Source of the DNA: an uncultured Gammaproteobacteria bacterium
GTDB taxonomy: Bacteria > Pseudomonadota > Gammaproteobacteria > Francisellales > CACEW01
Direction of reading: 5' to 3'
Assembly: GCA_902563055.1 (NCBI GenBank)
Contig: CACEWE010000017.1
Location: forward strand, 1-37,510
DNA length: 37,510 nucleotides
How positions within the stretch are numbered: position 1 is the first letter of the stretch; every line of letters begins with the position of its first letter. Both the position numbers and the translations under genes were made by a program. The notes beneath the pieces are model-generated. The model saw only the letters and a program-made list of their open reading frames with translations. It was not told where the DNA came from and made no database searches. Positions 21,240 through 31,065 of the stretch are shown piece after piece.

Positions 21240-22685
21240 TTAGGCGCGATAGACTTTCATCGAGTTGGTACCTCCTTTACGATGGACATGCTCACCGTGG
21301 GTAAGAATAAGCAATTCACCTGGATCCATAATACCAAGCTCTTTGATATAATCTACTGCAAGGAAATTAATTTGCTCTTTATGCTCAGCATGTGATGCGG
21401 TTTTGACATCTTGAACAAATAGTTTTGGCTCCACCCCTCGATACAAACTCATTCTTCCTAAAGACCGTTTATTAGGCGTTAATCCAAAAATAGGCAAATG
21501 AGAACGGATTCTTGACATCCATAATGCAGTAGAACCGGTTTCAGTAAGCGCAACAATTAATCTTGCATTACAATGATTGGCCGTATACATCGTAGCCATC
21601 GCAATCGCCTCATCAACCTGATGAAAAGTTGACTCTAAACGATGATTGGAACGATGCGCTAAAGGATGCTGCTCTGAAGCCTTTGCTATTCTATCGATTG
21701 ATTCTATTACTCTAACTGGAAACTTACCAACCGCCGTTTCTGCCGAAAGCATTACCGCATCGGTGCCATCTAAAACAGCATTAGCCACATCTGAAACCTC
21801 CGCTCTTGTAGGGGAAGGATTTTCAATCATAGATTCCATCATTTGCGTTGCAGTGATGGTGATTTTATTAGCACTGCGAGCCTTTTCAATAAAGGATTTT
21901 TGTACACCTGGGACATGCTCATTGCCGATTTCTACTGCCAAATCGCCCCTGGCAATCATAATACCATCAGATTTATCTATAATGGCATCAATATTTTCAA
22001 CTGCCTCCACACGCTCCACTTTAGCAATAATCTTGATGTGACGATCAGATACTAGAGAGCGTGCATATTGCATATCCTCACCATCTCTAGGAAAAGAAAC
22101 TGCAATATAATCCACCTCCAAGCGCATGGCTGTTTTTATATCTTTTTTATCTTTTGCAGTTAAGGCAGGTGCCGTTAAACCACCACCAACTTTGTTAATA
22201 CCCTTGTTGTTAGACAAAACCCCACCCTGAGCAACCTCAGTATGAACTTGAGATCCAGAAACCTGTTTGACCTTAAGCTCAATGGCGCCATCATTTAAAA
22301 GTAAAATATCCCCTGGAGCCACATCTTGAGGAAGCTCTTTATAATCAATGCCCACGCCCTTTTCGTCTCCAGCCTCAATATCCATCTGTGCATCTAAAAT
22401 AAAATCAGCACCATTTTCTAAATTAATTTTACCTTGCTTAAAACGCGCAACGCGTATCTTTGGACCTTGAAGATCGGCAACAATACCAACCACCGCACCT
22501 TCTTCCTCTGCAACTTTTCTAATGCGCTCAATACGCTCCTGATGATCTTGCTCAGACCCATGTGAAAAATTACAGCGCACCGCATTTAAACCGGCTCGAA
22601 TCATTTGACGCAATGTTTCTTCGTTATCACTAGCAGGCCCAAGGGTTGCTAAAATTTTGGTTCGTCTTAATCTTTTATTATCCAT
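21240..22685 (-). CDS. pyk: Pyruvate kinase
   Basis: Last step of glycolysis, phosphoenolpyruvate plus ADP to pyruvate plus ATP. The 481-residue product is full length: RRTKILATLGPASDNEETL and GLNAVRCNFSHGS at the start, KVERVEAVENIDAIIDKSDGIMIARGDL with the catalytic lysine and metal ligands in the middle, and ITATQMMESMIENPSPTRAEVSD. A normal C-terminal regulatory domain follows, ending KGGTNSMKVYRA. AAGG precedes the ATG. It is the last gene of the tkt-gap-pgk-pyk operon, 9 bases after pgk. Only weak hairpins (GAGCA/TGCTC near 21221-21235) follow. Regulation by fructose 1,6-bisphosphate or sugar phosphates cannot be told. Confidence 0.96.
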   Translation of the reverse strand: MDNKRLRRTKILATLGPASDNEETLRQMIRAGLNAVRCNFSHGSEQDHQERIERIRKVAEEEGAVVGIVADLQGPKIRVARFKQGKINLENGADFILDAQMDIEAGDEKGVGIDYKELPQDVAPGDILLLNDGAIELKVKQVSGSQVHTEVAQGGVLSNNKGINKVGGGLTAPALTAKDKKDIKTAMRLEVDYIAVSFPRDGEDMQYARSLVSDRHIKIIAKVERVEAVENIDAIIDKSDGIMIARGDLAVEIGNEHVPGVQKSFIEKARSANKITITATQMMESMIENPSPTRAEVSDVANAVLDGTDAVMLSAETAVGKFPVRVIESIDRIAKASEQHPLAHRSNHRLESTFHQVDEAIAMATMYTANHCNARLIVALTETGSTALWMSRIRSHLPIFGLTPNKRSLGRMSLYRGVEPKLFVQDVKTASHAEHKEQINFLAVDYIKELGIMDPGELLILTHGEHVHRKGGTNSMKVYRA

Positions 22686-22694
22686 AACCTAACC

Positions 22695-23876
22695 TTACTG
22701 ATATATATTTTCTTTACTTTTTAACAACTCAACTGTATCAAGCGTACCCTGTTCTAATAAACTTAAAAAAGCACCGCCACCTGTGGAAATATAAGATATT
22801 TTATCAACAATACCAAATTTCTCTATTGCAGCAATGGTATCGCCACCGCCTGCTAAGCTATAACATTCATGATTGGCAATCGTCTCAGCAATACATTTGG
22901 TACCAGAGCTAAAAGCCTCAAACTCAAAAACCCCAACCGGACCATTCCATAAGATCGTTTGGCACTGACGAATAATATCTTTATATTGCAACTGGGTTTG
23001 CGGCCCAATATCTAAAATCATCTCATCTTCGGTAATTTCAGATACATCTTTGACACTTGCCTTAGCATCTGGACTAAAAGAAGTTGCCACACGCACATCA
23101 CTTGGCAAAGGCATCATCATGCCTTCATGGTGCATATTTTGTATAATGTCCTGAGCGTCATGTAATAGCTCTGGCTCGTAAAGCGATTTTCCAACTGGCA
23201 TACCTGTTGCGGCCAAAAAGGTATTAGCAATACCTCCACCAACAATGAGATAATCTACCTTTTGACTTAAAGCTTTTAAAAGCTTAAGTTTGGAAGAAAC
23301 TTTAGCGCCCCCAACAATAGCTAAAAGCGGTCTTTTAGGATTTTCTATTGTCGATGTAATCGCTTGTACTTCTTTTTCCATTAATGGGCCTGCTACCGCA
23401 ACTGGAGCATATTCAGCCACTCCATAAGTTGATGCTTGCTTACGATGCGCCGTTCCAAAAGCATCCATTACAAATACATCACACAAGGCTGCCATTTTTT
23501 TACTTAGGCTTACAGCATTGTCCATTTCCCCTTCTAGAAAACGAACATTCTCTAGCAAAGCACAATGCGCTCCATTCATATCAACGCCATTAATCCAATG
23601 TTCTATCAGAGGCACCGTCATCCCTAAATGTTTAGATAAACACTTTGCTACTGGCAATAGAGAATAGGCTTGATTATCCTCCCCAGGCGCTGGCCGACCA
23701 AGATGCGACATTAATAACACTTGCGCACCACTATCTAAAGCATGCTTAATGGTAGGTAAAGCTGCAACAATACGCTGATCACTCCTAACGGCACCATCTT
23801 CACTGATGGGGACATTACAGTCTAGACGCATTAAAACCCGCTTTCCTTTAAGGTCAATTTCGCTCATATTTTGCAT
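22695..23876 (-). CDS. pgk: Phosphoglycerate kinase
   Basis: Converts 1,3-bisphosphoglycerate and ADP to 3-phosphoglycerate and ATP. About 393 residues. Family motifs are KRVLMRLDCNVPI, LLMSHLGRPAPGEDN, NVRFLEGE, AIVGGAKVSSKLKLL, WNGPVGVFEFEAFSSGT and SLAGGGDTIAAIEKFG, all intact. The frame runs back to 23960, inside gap, but AAAGGGG at the gap-pgk junction selects the ATG at 23876 (MQNMSEIDLKGK); the ATG two codons earlier is too close to that site. It lies 26 bases after the gap stop and 9 bases before pyk, in the operon tkt-gap-pgk-pyk. Confidence 0.96.
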   Translation of the reverse strand: MQNMSEIDLKGKRVLMRLDCNVPISEDGAVRSDQRIVAALPTIKHALDSGAQVLLMSHLGRPAPGEDNQAYSLLPVAKCLSKHLGMTVPLIEHWINGVDMNGAHCALLENVRFLEGEMDNAVSLSKKMAALCDVFVMDAFGTAHRKQASTYGVAEYAPVAVAGPLMEKEVQAITSTIENPKRPLLAIVGGAKVSSKLKLLKALSQKVDYLIVGGGIANTFLAATGMPVGKSLYEPELLHDAQDIIQNMHHEGMMMPLPSDVRVATSFSPDAKASVKDVSEITEDEMILDIGPQTQLQYKDIIRQCQTILWNGPVGVFEFEAFSSGTKCIAETIANHECYSLAGGGDTIAAIEKFGIVDKISYISTGGGAFLSLLEQGTLDTVELLKSKENIYQ

Positions 23877-23902
23877 ACTCATCCCCTTTGTGAACTTAAG
23901 AT

Positions 23903-24916
23903 TTATTCCGCTGACATTAATGCCATCGTGGTATCTAACATGCGATTGGAAAAACCCCACTCATTGTCATACCATGAAAGGACTTTGACAAAGTTTTTAC
24001 CAATCACCTTGGTTTGTGTTGCATCAAAAACCGAAGAATGACTGTTGTGATTAAAATCAATCGACACCAAAGGTTCGGTGCTGTATGCCAAAACGCCTTT
24101 TAAGGGGCCCTGTGCTGCTTCTTGTATAATCGCATTGACCTCTTCAACCGAAGTATCACGCCCAGCATGGAAACATAAATCCACCACGGACACGTTTAAG
24201 GTTGGTACCCGCATCGCAAAACCATCTAACTTCCCATTTAACTCAGGCAATACCAAACCAACCGCTGCTGCAGCACCAGTTTTTGTTGGAATCATAGATT
24301 GTGTTGCAGAACGAGCACGGCGTAAATCAGTATGATACACATCGGTAAGCTTTTGATCGTTAGTATAGGCATGAATTGTTGTCATTAAACCTTTTTCCAA
24401 GCCTAAAGCTTGATGCAATGGCAAAGCGATGGGCGCAAGACAGTTCGTGGTGCATGATGCATTAGAAATAATGGTATCGGTGCTTTTTAAAACGCCATGA
24501 TTCACACCATAGACAACCGTTGCATCAACGTCACTTCCGCCAGGAGCTGAAATAATGACTTTTTTAGCACCAGCATCAAGATGCGCAGAGGCTTTTTCCT
24601 TACTGGCAAAAAAACCAGTACATTCATACACTACATCTACATCTAAATCACCCCAAGGCAAATCAGCAGGGTTGCGCTGTGATAAAATCGCAATGCGGTC
24701 GTTATCTACTAACAGATGATCCTCTTCTACCGCCACAGAAAAGCCAAATGGACCATGAGTGCTATCGTACTTGGTTAAATGCGCATTTACATTTGCATCG
24801 CCTAAGTCATTGATGGCTACAATTTTAATATCTTGATTTCGACCAGATTCATAAAGCGCTCGTAAAATATTGCGGCCAATTCGACCATAACCGTTAATTG
24901 CTACCTTAATTGTCAT
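23903..24916 (-). CDS. gap: Glyceraldehyde-3-phosphate dehydrogenase, type I
   Basis: NAD-dependent oxidation of glyceraldehyde 3-phosphate to 1,3-bisphosphoglycerate. The 337-residue product has the Rossmann start [18 protein letters not shown], an AINDLGD stretch at the NAD pocket, and the catalytic cysteine in [13 protein letters not shown]. It also has [12 protein letters not shown], the S-loop region [20 protein letters not shown], and ends with [14 protein letters not shown]. Its ATG overlaps the tkt stop by ATGA and pgk follows. The linkage tkt-gap-pgk-pyk is seen in several gammaproteobacteria. Coenzyme use (NAD versus NADP) was not tested. Confidence 0.96.
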   Translation of the reverse strand: MTIKVAINGYGRIGRNILRALYESGRNQDIKIVAINDLGDANVNAHLTKYDSTHGPFGFSVAVEEDHLLVDNDRIAILSQRNPADLPWGDLDVDVVYECTGFFASKEKASAHLDAGAKKVIISAPGGSDVDATVVYGVNHGVLKSTDTIISNASCTTNCLAPIALPLHQALGLEKGLMTTIHAYTNDQKLTDVYHTDLRRARSATQSMIPTKTGAAAAVGLVLPELNGKLDGFAMRVPTLNVSVVDLCFHAGRDTSVEEVNAIIQEAAQGPLKGVLAYSTEPLVSIDFNHNSHSSVFDATQTKVIGKNFVKVLSWYDNEWGFSNRMLDTTMALMSAE

Positions 24917-26946
24917 TGTGCTTCTCCTATTGTGATTTTTTGTTGATGATACGCTAATACTTTTTGAGCTTGTGCTAAAACATGCCCAAGATGAAAGCCA
25001 AAATGCTTAAATAAAACATCTCCTGGTGCCGATGCGCCGTAGTGATCCATGCTAATAATGCCATCTTTGCAGCGCACATATTGACGCCAAAGCGCACCAG
25101 AGCCAGCCTCTATGGCCATGGTTGCAACATTAGGATCTATAACACTATTTTGATACGCCGTGCTTTGCCCAGCGAACACTTCCATTTCCGGCATCGATAT
25201 GACTTTAGCCGCAATATTTTCTTTCGCTAAGGCCTCTGCCGCTTCCACAGCCAAGGCAACTTCTGATCCAGTGGCAATAATCTGTAAAGTAACCACATTT
25301 TGTTGTTGCCATAACACATAGCCGCCTTTTTCAATATTACTCATTTGACTCTCATTGCGCGCTTGATGTGGCAAGGTTTGTCGTGACAAAGCAAGCACAC
25401 TAGGGCCTTGATAGTTAATCGCTTGTTGCCAAGCCACGGCTGTCTCTACTGTGTCACATGGACGCCATACTCTTAAGTTAGGAATTAAGCGCAGACTTGC
25501 AATATGCTCAATGGCTTGATGGGTTGGACCATCTTCACCTAAGCCTATGGAATCATGCGTAAGCACAAATATACTTCTTACTCGCATTAAAGCCGCCATA
25601 CGTATTGCATTTCTGGCATAATCAGAAAACACCAAGAAAGTACCGCCATAGGGAATTAAACCACTATGAAGTGCCAAACCATTCATAATCGCGCTCATAC
25701 CAAACTCGCGCACACCATAGTAGAGGTATTGACCTTGAGGCTGTGTTTTACTGTAAGCATCCATAGTACTGGTTTTAGTTAAATTTGAACCAGTTAAATC
25801 TGCAGAGCCGCCAATCATCTGAGGCAAAAGCGGCACAAAATGCTCTAGAGCTATTTGCGAGGCTTTTCTAGATGCCACATTTTGCGCTTTTTCATTAAGG
25901 CTTTGTAAAAATGTCTCAAAAGCACCCTGATCAACCGGATTTTTAGACCCAGCCATAATAGTCTTAAACTCTTGGGCTAGTTCAGGATTGTGCTGCTGAT
26001 AATGTTGCCAGATTTCTTGCCAACTTGATTCTTGTTCCATGCCTTGCGCTTGGTGATCAAATGCTTCATAAACAGCTGAAGGAATTTCAAATGGCGCATG
26101 CTCCCAAGCAAGTGCTTTGCGCGTTTGGGTGATTTCCTCATCCCCAAGAGGCGCACCATGACTTGCTGCAGTTCCGCCTTTATTCGGCGAGCCCTTGGCA
26201 ATGGTAGTTTTACAGCAAATAATGGTTGGTTTATCTTCAACCGCTCTTGCCGCAACAATAGCTGCATCAATAGCCTTCGCATCATGGCCATCAACATCTT
26301 CAATCACATGCCATTGGTAAGATGCAAAACGTGTTGGCGTATGATCGCTAAACCACGCTTTGGTTTCACCATCAATAGAAATACCATTATCATCCCAAAA
26401 AACAATTAATTTCCCAAGCCCAAGCGTGCCTGCTAAAGAACAAACCTCATGAGAAATACCCTCCATCAAGCAACCGTCTCCTGCAAAAACATAGGTGTAG
26501 TGATCGACAATCTTTGCATCTTGCTGGTTAAATCGCGCTGCTAAATGCTGCTCTGCAATCGCCATCCCTACCGCATTGGCTAGGCCTTGACCTAGTGGAC
26601 CAGTGGTAGTTTCTACCCCATCTGTCATGAAGTTTTCAGGGTGACCAGGCGTTTTAGAATCTAGTTGTCGAAAATCCTTAAGATCTTCTATGCCTAAATC
26701 ATAGCCGCTTAAATGCAATAAGGCGTAGAGTAACATGGAGCCATGACCATTAGAAAGAATAAAACGATCACGATTAAACCAATGCGTATTTTGCGGGTTA
26801 TGCTTAAGGTACTTACACCATAAAACCGTGGCAATATCAGCCATCCCCATGGGTGCACCTGGGTGACCACTTTTTGCTTTTTGCACGGCATCCATCGCCA
26901 GTGCACGAATAGCATTAGCACATTGTTGATGCGAAGATTGGTCCAT
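24913..26946 (-). CDS. tkt: Transketolase
   Basis: Thiamine-diphosphate enzyme moving two-carbon units between sugar phosphates, linking the pentose phosphate pathway and glycolysis. About 677 residues from the ATG at 26946 ([14 protein letters not shown]), chosen because AGGAG lies 6 bases upstream; a TTG two codons earlier is unlikely. Motifs: [34 protein letters not shown], the thiamine site [38 protein letters not shown] and [18 protein letters not shown]. First gene of the glycolytic operon; the stop overlaps the gap start. The promoter in the 259-base divergent region to gcvH is unclear. Confidence 0.96.
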   Translation of the reverse strand: MDQSSHQQCANAIRALAMDAVQKAKSGHPGAPMGMADIATVLWCKYLKHNPQNTHWFNRDRFILSNGHGSMLLYALLHLSGYDLGIEDLKDFRQLDSKTPGHPENFMTDGVETTTGPLGQGLANAVGMAIAEQHLAARFNQQDAKIVDHYTYVFAGDGCLMEGISHEVCSLAGTLGLGKLIVFWDDNGISIDGETKAWFSDHTPTRFASYQWHVIEDVDGHDAKAIDAAIVAARAVEDKPTIICCKTTIAKGSPNKGGTAASHGAPLGDEEITQTRKALAWEHAPFEIPSAVYEAFDHQAQGMEQESSWQEIWQHYQQHNPELAQEFKTIMAGSKNPVDQGAFETFLQSLNEKAQNVASRKASQIALEHFVPLLPQMIGGSADLTGSNLTKTSTMDAYSKTQPQGQYLYYGVREFGMSAIMNGLALHSGLIPYGGTFLVFSDYARNAIRMAALMRVRSIFVLTHDSIGLGEDGPTHQAIEHIASLRLIPNLRVWRPCDTVETAVAWQQAINYQGPSVLALSRQTLPHQARNESQMSNIEKGGYVLWQQQNVVTLQIIATGSEVALAVEAAEALAKENIAAKVISMPEMEVFAGQSTAYQNSVIDPNVATMAIEAGSGALWRQYVRCKDGIISMDHYGASAPGDVLFKHFGFHLGHVLAQAQKVLAYHQQKITIGEAQ

Positions 26947-27145
26947 TGACAACTCCTGTAAAAAGTAAAATCACCCTATTATTCACATATTCATGCTGAA
27001 CGTCTAGTAAGGATTGCCATTTTGTAAAAAATACTCAACACATCAAAAATCTTCTTTAATTTGTTTATTATCAAGTATCTTTAAATAGCATTTTATGATA
27101 TGCCATAACAGAGTGATAAACACAAAGTAAATAAGATAATGTGAC

Positions 27146-27174
27146 TTGCATTTTAAAACCAAAAACGATAGTAT
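27146..27174 (+). promoter_or_regulatory. Promoter of gcvH-gcvP
   Basis: TTGCAT (27146-27151) and TAGTAT (27169-27174) are spaced 17 bases apart. The transcript would begin near 27181, giving a leader of only about 25 bases. That leaves no room for a glycine riboswitch. Confidence 0.55.
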
Positions 27175-27205
27175 GCATTTTTGAATGGAATTAAGGAAAT
27201 GCACT

Positions 27206-27589
27206 ATGAGTAAGATCAACGACAAGCTTCAATATAGCGAAAGCCATGAATGGGTAAAAGTAGAAGAAAACGTTGCCACCATTGGCATTTCTGATCATGC
27301 ACAATCATTATTAGGCGACCTGGTATATATCGAACTTCCTGAATTACAAAGTGAAATTACTTTGGGCAAAGAAATTGCCGTGGTTGAATCTGTTAAAGCT
27401 GCCTCCGATGTTTACGCTCCGATCTCCGGTAAAGTTATTGCCGTTAATGATGCCCTTAGCCAAACTCCTGCCTTAATGAATGAAGACCCTTACGACAAAG
27501 GCTGGCTGTGCCAATTAGAGCTCAACAACCCTGAAGAACTCAAAGGCTTACTGGATGCTAAAGCCTATCATGATGCTATTGGCGAATAA
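27206..27589 (+). CDS. gcvH: Glycine cleavage system H protein
   Basis: Lipoyl-carrying protein that shuttles the aminomethyl group between the P, T and L proteins. The 127-residue product starts MSKINDKLQYSESHEWVKVE and has the lipoyl-attachment lysine Lys64 in AVVESVKAASDVYAPISG, then NEDPYDKGWLCQLEL. A 7-codon longer reading from 27185 exists, but AAGGAAA just before the ATG at 27206 decides the start. gcvP follows after 16 bases. gcvT, commonly next to gcvH, is absent from this window. Confidence 0.95.
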   Translation: MSKINDKLQYSESHEWVKVEENVATIGISDHAQSLLGDLVYIELPELQSEITLGKEIAVVESVKAASDVYAPISGKVIAVNDALSQTPALMNEDPYDKGWLCQLELNNPEELKGLLDAKAYHDAIGE

Positions 27590-27605
27590 AAAATAAGGAA
27601 AGCCG

Positions 27606-30383
27606 GTGTCCTTTATTCCAGATACGCCAGATGATACAAAAAAAATGCTTGAGCATATTGGCGCCTCTGATATGGAAACACTCTTTGCAGAAATCCCAAA
27701 ATCCATACGCTTTAATCAAGATCTTAATATCAAAAGCTTTGAAGATGAATGCGCTTTAAGCCACCATGGCCAAGACCAGGCAGAGCAAGATCACATTATG
27801 TGTTCCTTTGTAGGTGCTGGTGCTTATGATCACTTTATTCCTGCAGCCATCTGGCAACAAGTATCCCGCGGTGAATGGCTTACCGCATATACGCCTTACC
27901 AAGCAGAAGCTTCGCAAGGGGCGCTGCAAATGATATACGAATATCAGTCAATGATGTGCAGCTTACTGGATATGGAAGTTAGTAATGCATCTATGTATGA
28001 CGGATCCTCTGCCTTAGTCGAAGCCATTTTTATGGCTGCAAGAATCCATAAAAGCAAAAACCCACGGGTGACTATTTTTGGAACACTTTCACCTGCTTAC
28101 CGCCAAGTTCTTGATACTTTTTTACCGCTTCAGTCTATTGCGTACCAGGTGCTGCCAATTGAAAACTATAGCGACACGCAACAAGCGCTTGCGGCAATAG
28201 ATCCTGAATCAAATATCTATGTTTTGCAACAACCATGCTTTTTAGGGCAAATCCAAAACTGGCAGCCCTATATGGAAAAAGCCCAGACACAAAGTGCCTG
28301 CACCATTGCCTTAGTTAATCCACTAGCGATGGCTTATCTAGAACCGCCCGGGCGCTGGGGCAAAAATGAAGAAGGGGTTGATATTGTCTGCGGTGAAGCA
28401 CAATCTTTGGGTGTGCCCTTAAGCTTTGGTGGACCCTATTTAGGCTTTTTAGCCTGTAAGAAAAAACATGTTCGTCAGATACCTGGCCGCATTGTGGGCA
28501 AATCTAAAGATCGTCATCACAATACCGCTTACTGCCTAACCCTACAAGCACGCGAACAACATATTCGCCGCGGTAAAGCCACCTCTAATATCTGCACCAA
28601 CCAAGGCTTACTGGTGTGCGCAGCCTCCATGTACATGCGCCTTTACGGCACTGCTAAAATGCGCCAAGCCATACTCAATGCACATCATAAAGCGCAAATA
28701 CTCATGGCAAGCCTTGGGGACATTAAAGGCATCAAGATCCTCTCTAAAGGACCAGTGCTCTATGAATGGCTGATACAACTGCCAAGCGATGCACAAAGCT
28801 GCATAGATACTTTAGCTCAAGATCACAACATCGTTTTAGGTTTGGCATTGGATGCAAGCATCACCCAAAAAGACAATACCGTACTGATGGCTGTGACAGA
28901 AAAAACCCGTCACCAAGATATGCAAAAACTCCTTAATGCTCTATCAGACTACCTCCAGGTGCCAGCGCCGACCTTACAAGAAGCTCCGCGCAAAGATACG
29001 ATTAATGGTATCAAAGCACGCAGCGACGAACATGCCATTGCCCAAAGCGGAGAACTGCAAGTCGTACGGCATTATACTAGGCTCTCTCAGCGCAATTTTT
29101 CTATTGATACCCATTTTTATCCCTTGGGTTCATGCACCATGAAATATAATCCGCGCTCGGTACATCAATTAGCCATGCACCCTAACTGGCTTCATCGCCA
29201 CCCCTATACACCCGCGCAGGCATCGCAAGGTTTGTTATCCTGCTTATGGCACTTACAACAAGACTTATGTAGCTTAACCGGCATGCATCAAGCCGCACTG
29301 TGCTCAATGGCAGGAGCGCAGGGAGAATTTGCAGGCTGTGCAATGATTCGCGCCTACCATCATAAAAATGGCGAACCTGAACGCAATGAAATGATTGTCC
29401 CAGATGCCGCCCACGGCACGAATCCAGCAACCGCGGCGATGTGCAATATGGTTATTAAGGAAATCCCTACCGATCAAGATGGCAATGTAGACCTTGTGGC
29501 CCTAAAAAATGCGCTTTCAGAAAAAACAGCCGGCATGATGCTCACTAACCCCTCGACCTTGGGCGTTTTTGAACAACACATTACCACTATTACCAAAATG
29601 GTCCATGAGGCTGGCGGCTTGATGTATTATGATGGTGCTAATTTCAATGCCATCATGGGTCAAACACGTCCGGGTGATATGGGCTTTGACGTCATGCATC
29701 TTAATTTACATAAAACCTTTGCCACCCCCCATGGCGGCGGCGGACCAGGTGCTGGACCAGTGTTGGCTAATAAAAAACTTGCAGCCTTTTTGCCTATCGA
29801 TCAAGTAGGCTACAACAAGCCGCACTATAGTATTATTAGCGCTAAAGATCGCCCAGATTCTATTGGTAGACTAACAAGCTTTTTTGGGAATGTTGGCGTA
29901 TTACTGCGTGCTTACTTTTATATCAAGTCCTATGGCGGCCAGGGTCTTATCAAGGTTTCGCAACAAGCGGTATTAAAAGCCAATTACCTTAAGCATGCCT
30001 TGGAAAAAATAGGCTACTATATTCCCTATAGCCATCGTGTGGCACAGCATGAATTTGTATTATCGCTTGAGCCTCTCACAAAAAAATACGGCATTAAAGC
30101 GGTAGATTTTGCCAAAGCGCTTATAGACTATGGAATCCACCCGCCAACCATGTACTTTCCGCTGATTGTGCCAGAGTGTTTTTTAATTGAACCCACAGAA
30201 ACCGAATCTAAAGAAACCTTAGATCGTTTTATCAAGGTTATGGAGATACTCTATCAAAAAATTATAGATGATAGCGCACACTTTCTAGATGCACCGCACA
30301 AGGCCTTGGTTAAAAAAGTCGATGAAACCCTTGCAGCAAGGGAGCTAGATATTAAAGCACCGCTGTCAAGTCTTTGTGATTAA
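27606..30383 (+). CDS. gcvP: Glycine dehydrogenase (decarboxylating), fused GcvPA-GcvPB type
   Basis: P protein of the glycine cleavage system, decarboxylating glycine with pyridoxal phosphate and loading the H protein. The 925-residue product starts at GTG (AAGGAAA upstream). Residues 1 to about 445 read as the GcvPA subunit (FIPDTPDDTKKMLEHIGA, ASMYDGSSALVEAIFMAAR, ARGGKA-like IRRGKATSNICTNQGL). From about 470 onward it reads as GcvPB (VVRHYTRLSQRNFSID, FYPLGSCTMKYNPRS, AHGTNPATAAM, the lysine site LNLHKTFATPHGGGGPGAGP). Ordinary one-chain GcvP proteins have different linkers and endings; the sequence here follows the two-subunit type. The junction, around 28950-29060, is a polar linker with no stop or frameshift. 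It is probably active as a fused dimer half. Family is certain; the fusion reading is likely. Confidence 0.92.
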   Translation: MSFIPDTPDDTKKMLEHIGASDMETLFAEIPKSIRFNQDLNIKSFEDECALSHHGQDQAEQDHIMCSFVGAGAYDHFIPAAIWQQVSRGEWLTAYTPYQAEASQGALQMIYEYQSMMCSLLDMEVSNASMYDGSSALVEAIFMAARIHKSKNPRVTIFGTLSPAYRQVLDTFLPLQSIAYQVLPIENYSDTQQALAAIDPESNIYVLQQPCFLGQIQNWQPYMEKAQTQSACTIALVNPLAMAYLEPPGRWGKNEEGVDIVCGEAQSLGVPLSFGGPYLGFLACKKKHVRQIPGRIVGKSKDRHHNTAYCLTLQAREQHIRRGKATSNICTNQGLLVCAASMYMRLYGTAKMRQAILNAHHKAQILMASLGDIKGIKILSKGPVLYEWLIQLPSDAQSCIDTLAQDHNIVLGLALDASITQKDNTVLMAVTEKTRHQDMQKLLNALSDYLQVPAPTLQEAPRKDTINGIKARSDEHAIAQSGELQVVRHYTRLSQRNFSIDTHFYPLGSCTMKYNPRSVHQLAMHPNWLHRHPYTPAQASQGLLSCLWHLQQDLCSLTGMHQAALCSMAGAQGEFAGCAMIRAYHHKNGEPERNEMIVPDAAHGTNPATAAMCNMVIKEIPTDQDGNVDLVALKNALSEKTAGMMLTNPSTLGVFEQHITTITKMVHEAGGLMYYDGANFNAIMGQTRPGDMGFDVMHLNLHKTFATPHGGGGPGAGPVLANKKLAAFLPIDQVGYNKPHYSIISAKDRPDSIGRLTSFFGNVGVLLRAYFYIKSYGGQGLIKVSQQAVLKANYLKHALEKIGYYIPYSHRVAQHEFVLSLEPLTKKYGIKAVDFAKALIDYGIHPPTMYFPLIVPECFLIEPTETESKETLDRFIKVMEILYQKIIDDSAHFLDAPHKALVKKVDETLAARELDIKAPLSSLCD

Positions 30384-30415
30384 AACCTGCTATTGGACTT
30401 TAAAGCATGCTATAG

Positions 30416-30886
30416 CTACACGTGAGGGACTTCAGGAACTTCAGGGTCTTGAGAAGATGAATTTCTATTTGCAAAACATTGAGCTTGAGGAGCTTGAGAA
30501 GATAAATTGCTATTTGCAAAACATCGAAAAAGTAGGTATAGCGCAGAACCTACCATACCTATTAAAGCTAAAGACTTTGGATCATCATCCATACACCCAT
30601 CTCCACCAGAGCACAAAAGATAAAAAGATCGCCCATCCTACCTTAATACACCCCTGATGTCCATAAGGTTTAAAAGAAGTGTATAGTTAGTTAGCATTGC
30701 CTTAAACCAAAAAAATAAAAACACCCAAGCATCATGCCCCAGAGCATAGCCCAGCTCTACTATACAAATCATTTTTAGCAATAAACACATTGGGCCTAAT
30801 TTTTTAGAGCCTGATATTTTCACCCACACCGTTAAAGTATAACTATGCATGCACTCAATAGCACATGCAAGTACTAGAAAAAACAC
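30416..30886 (-). pseudogene. Broken small membrane-protein gene with internal TAG
   Basis: From a GTG at 30886 the minus-strand frame encodes 82 residues with about three hydrophobic spans (MFFLVLACAIECMHSYTL, MCLLLKMICIVELGYALG, WVFLFFWFKAMLTNYTLLL), then meets TAG at 30638-30640. The same frame continues without another stop to 30416. It adds a fourth span (SLALIGMVGSALYLLFRCFA) and a repeat-bearing polar tail ending PEVPEVPHV. The simplest reading is a gene of about 156 codons with one nonsense mutation. No family is recognised. The last span and tail faintly resemble the small membrane protein at 20782-21171. No convincing ribosome-binding site was seen. A plus-strand frame across the same DNA is less protein-like. 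Confidence 0.45.
30448..30524. repeat. Two 32-bp direct repeats with 45-bp period
   Basis: Copies 30448-30479 and 30493-30524 (both starting cttgagaagat) differ at two positions and recur at 45 bases, a multiple of three. They lie in the tail of the broken gene on the minus strand, giving CFANSNLSSQ and CFANRNSSSQ. Confidence 0.8.
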
Positions 30887-30913
30887 AAAACAATTTTAAA
30901 GGGCAAAAAGTTA

Positions 30914-30941
30914 TTGACAAACAATAATTAATGAATATAAT
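30914..30941 (+). promoter_or_regulatory. Consensus promoter upstream of the DUF2975/HTH pair
   Basis: Perfect TTGACA (30914-30919) and perfect TATAAT (30936-30941) are 16 bases apart, the best sigma-70 match in the window. It implies a leader of about 118 bases before the ATG at 31066. Within that leader I see no known riboswitch. Confidence 0.75.
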
Positions 30942-31065
30942 ACGCTTATTATTTCAAAACAAGCCCCAATGCTTAGACTAGGAATAATAAACGCACCAGG
31001 GTCTGCTATAAGAATTTTTTTGAAGTAGCCTCTGAATATAAACTGCATTTACAAGGAGATCGAAT

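Noticed and set aside
22695..23960. pgk start at 23960
   Set aside because: This would overlap gap by 58 bases with no ribosome-binding site. AAAGGGG supports the ATG at 23876.
27000..27205. Glycine riboswitch upstream of gcvH
   Set aside because: The predicted transcript start leaves a leader of about 25 bases, and no aptamer-like conserved core is visible in the gap.
30376..30657. Plus-strand open frame after gcvP (93 codons)
   Set aside because: Its repeat LEKMNFYLQNIE is explained by the DNA repeat, it has no ribosome-binding site, and the opposite frame shows membrane spans. A small risk remains that it is the real one.
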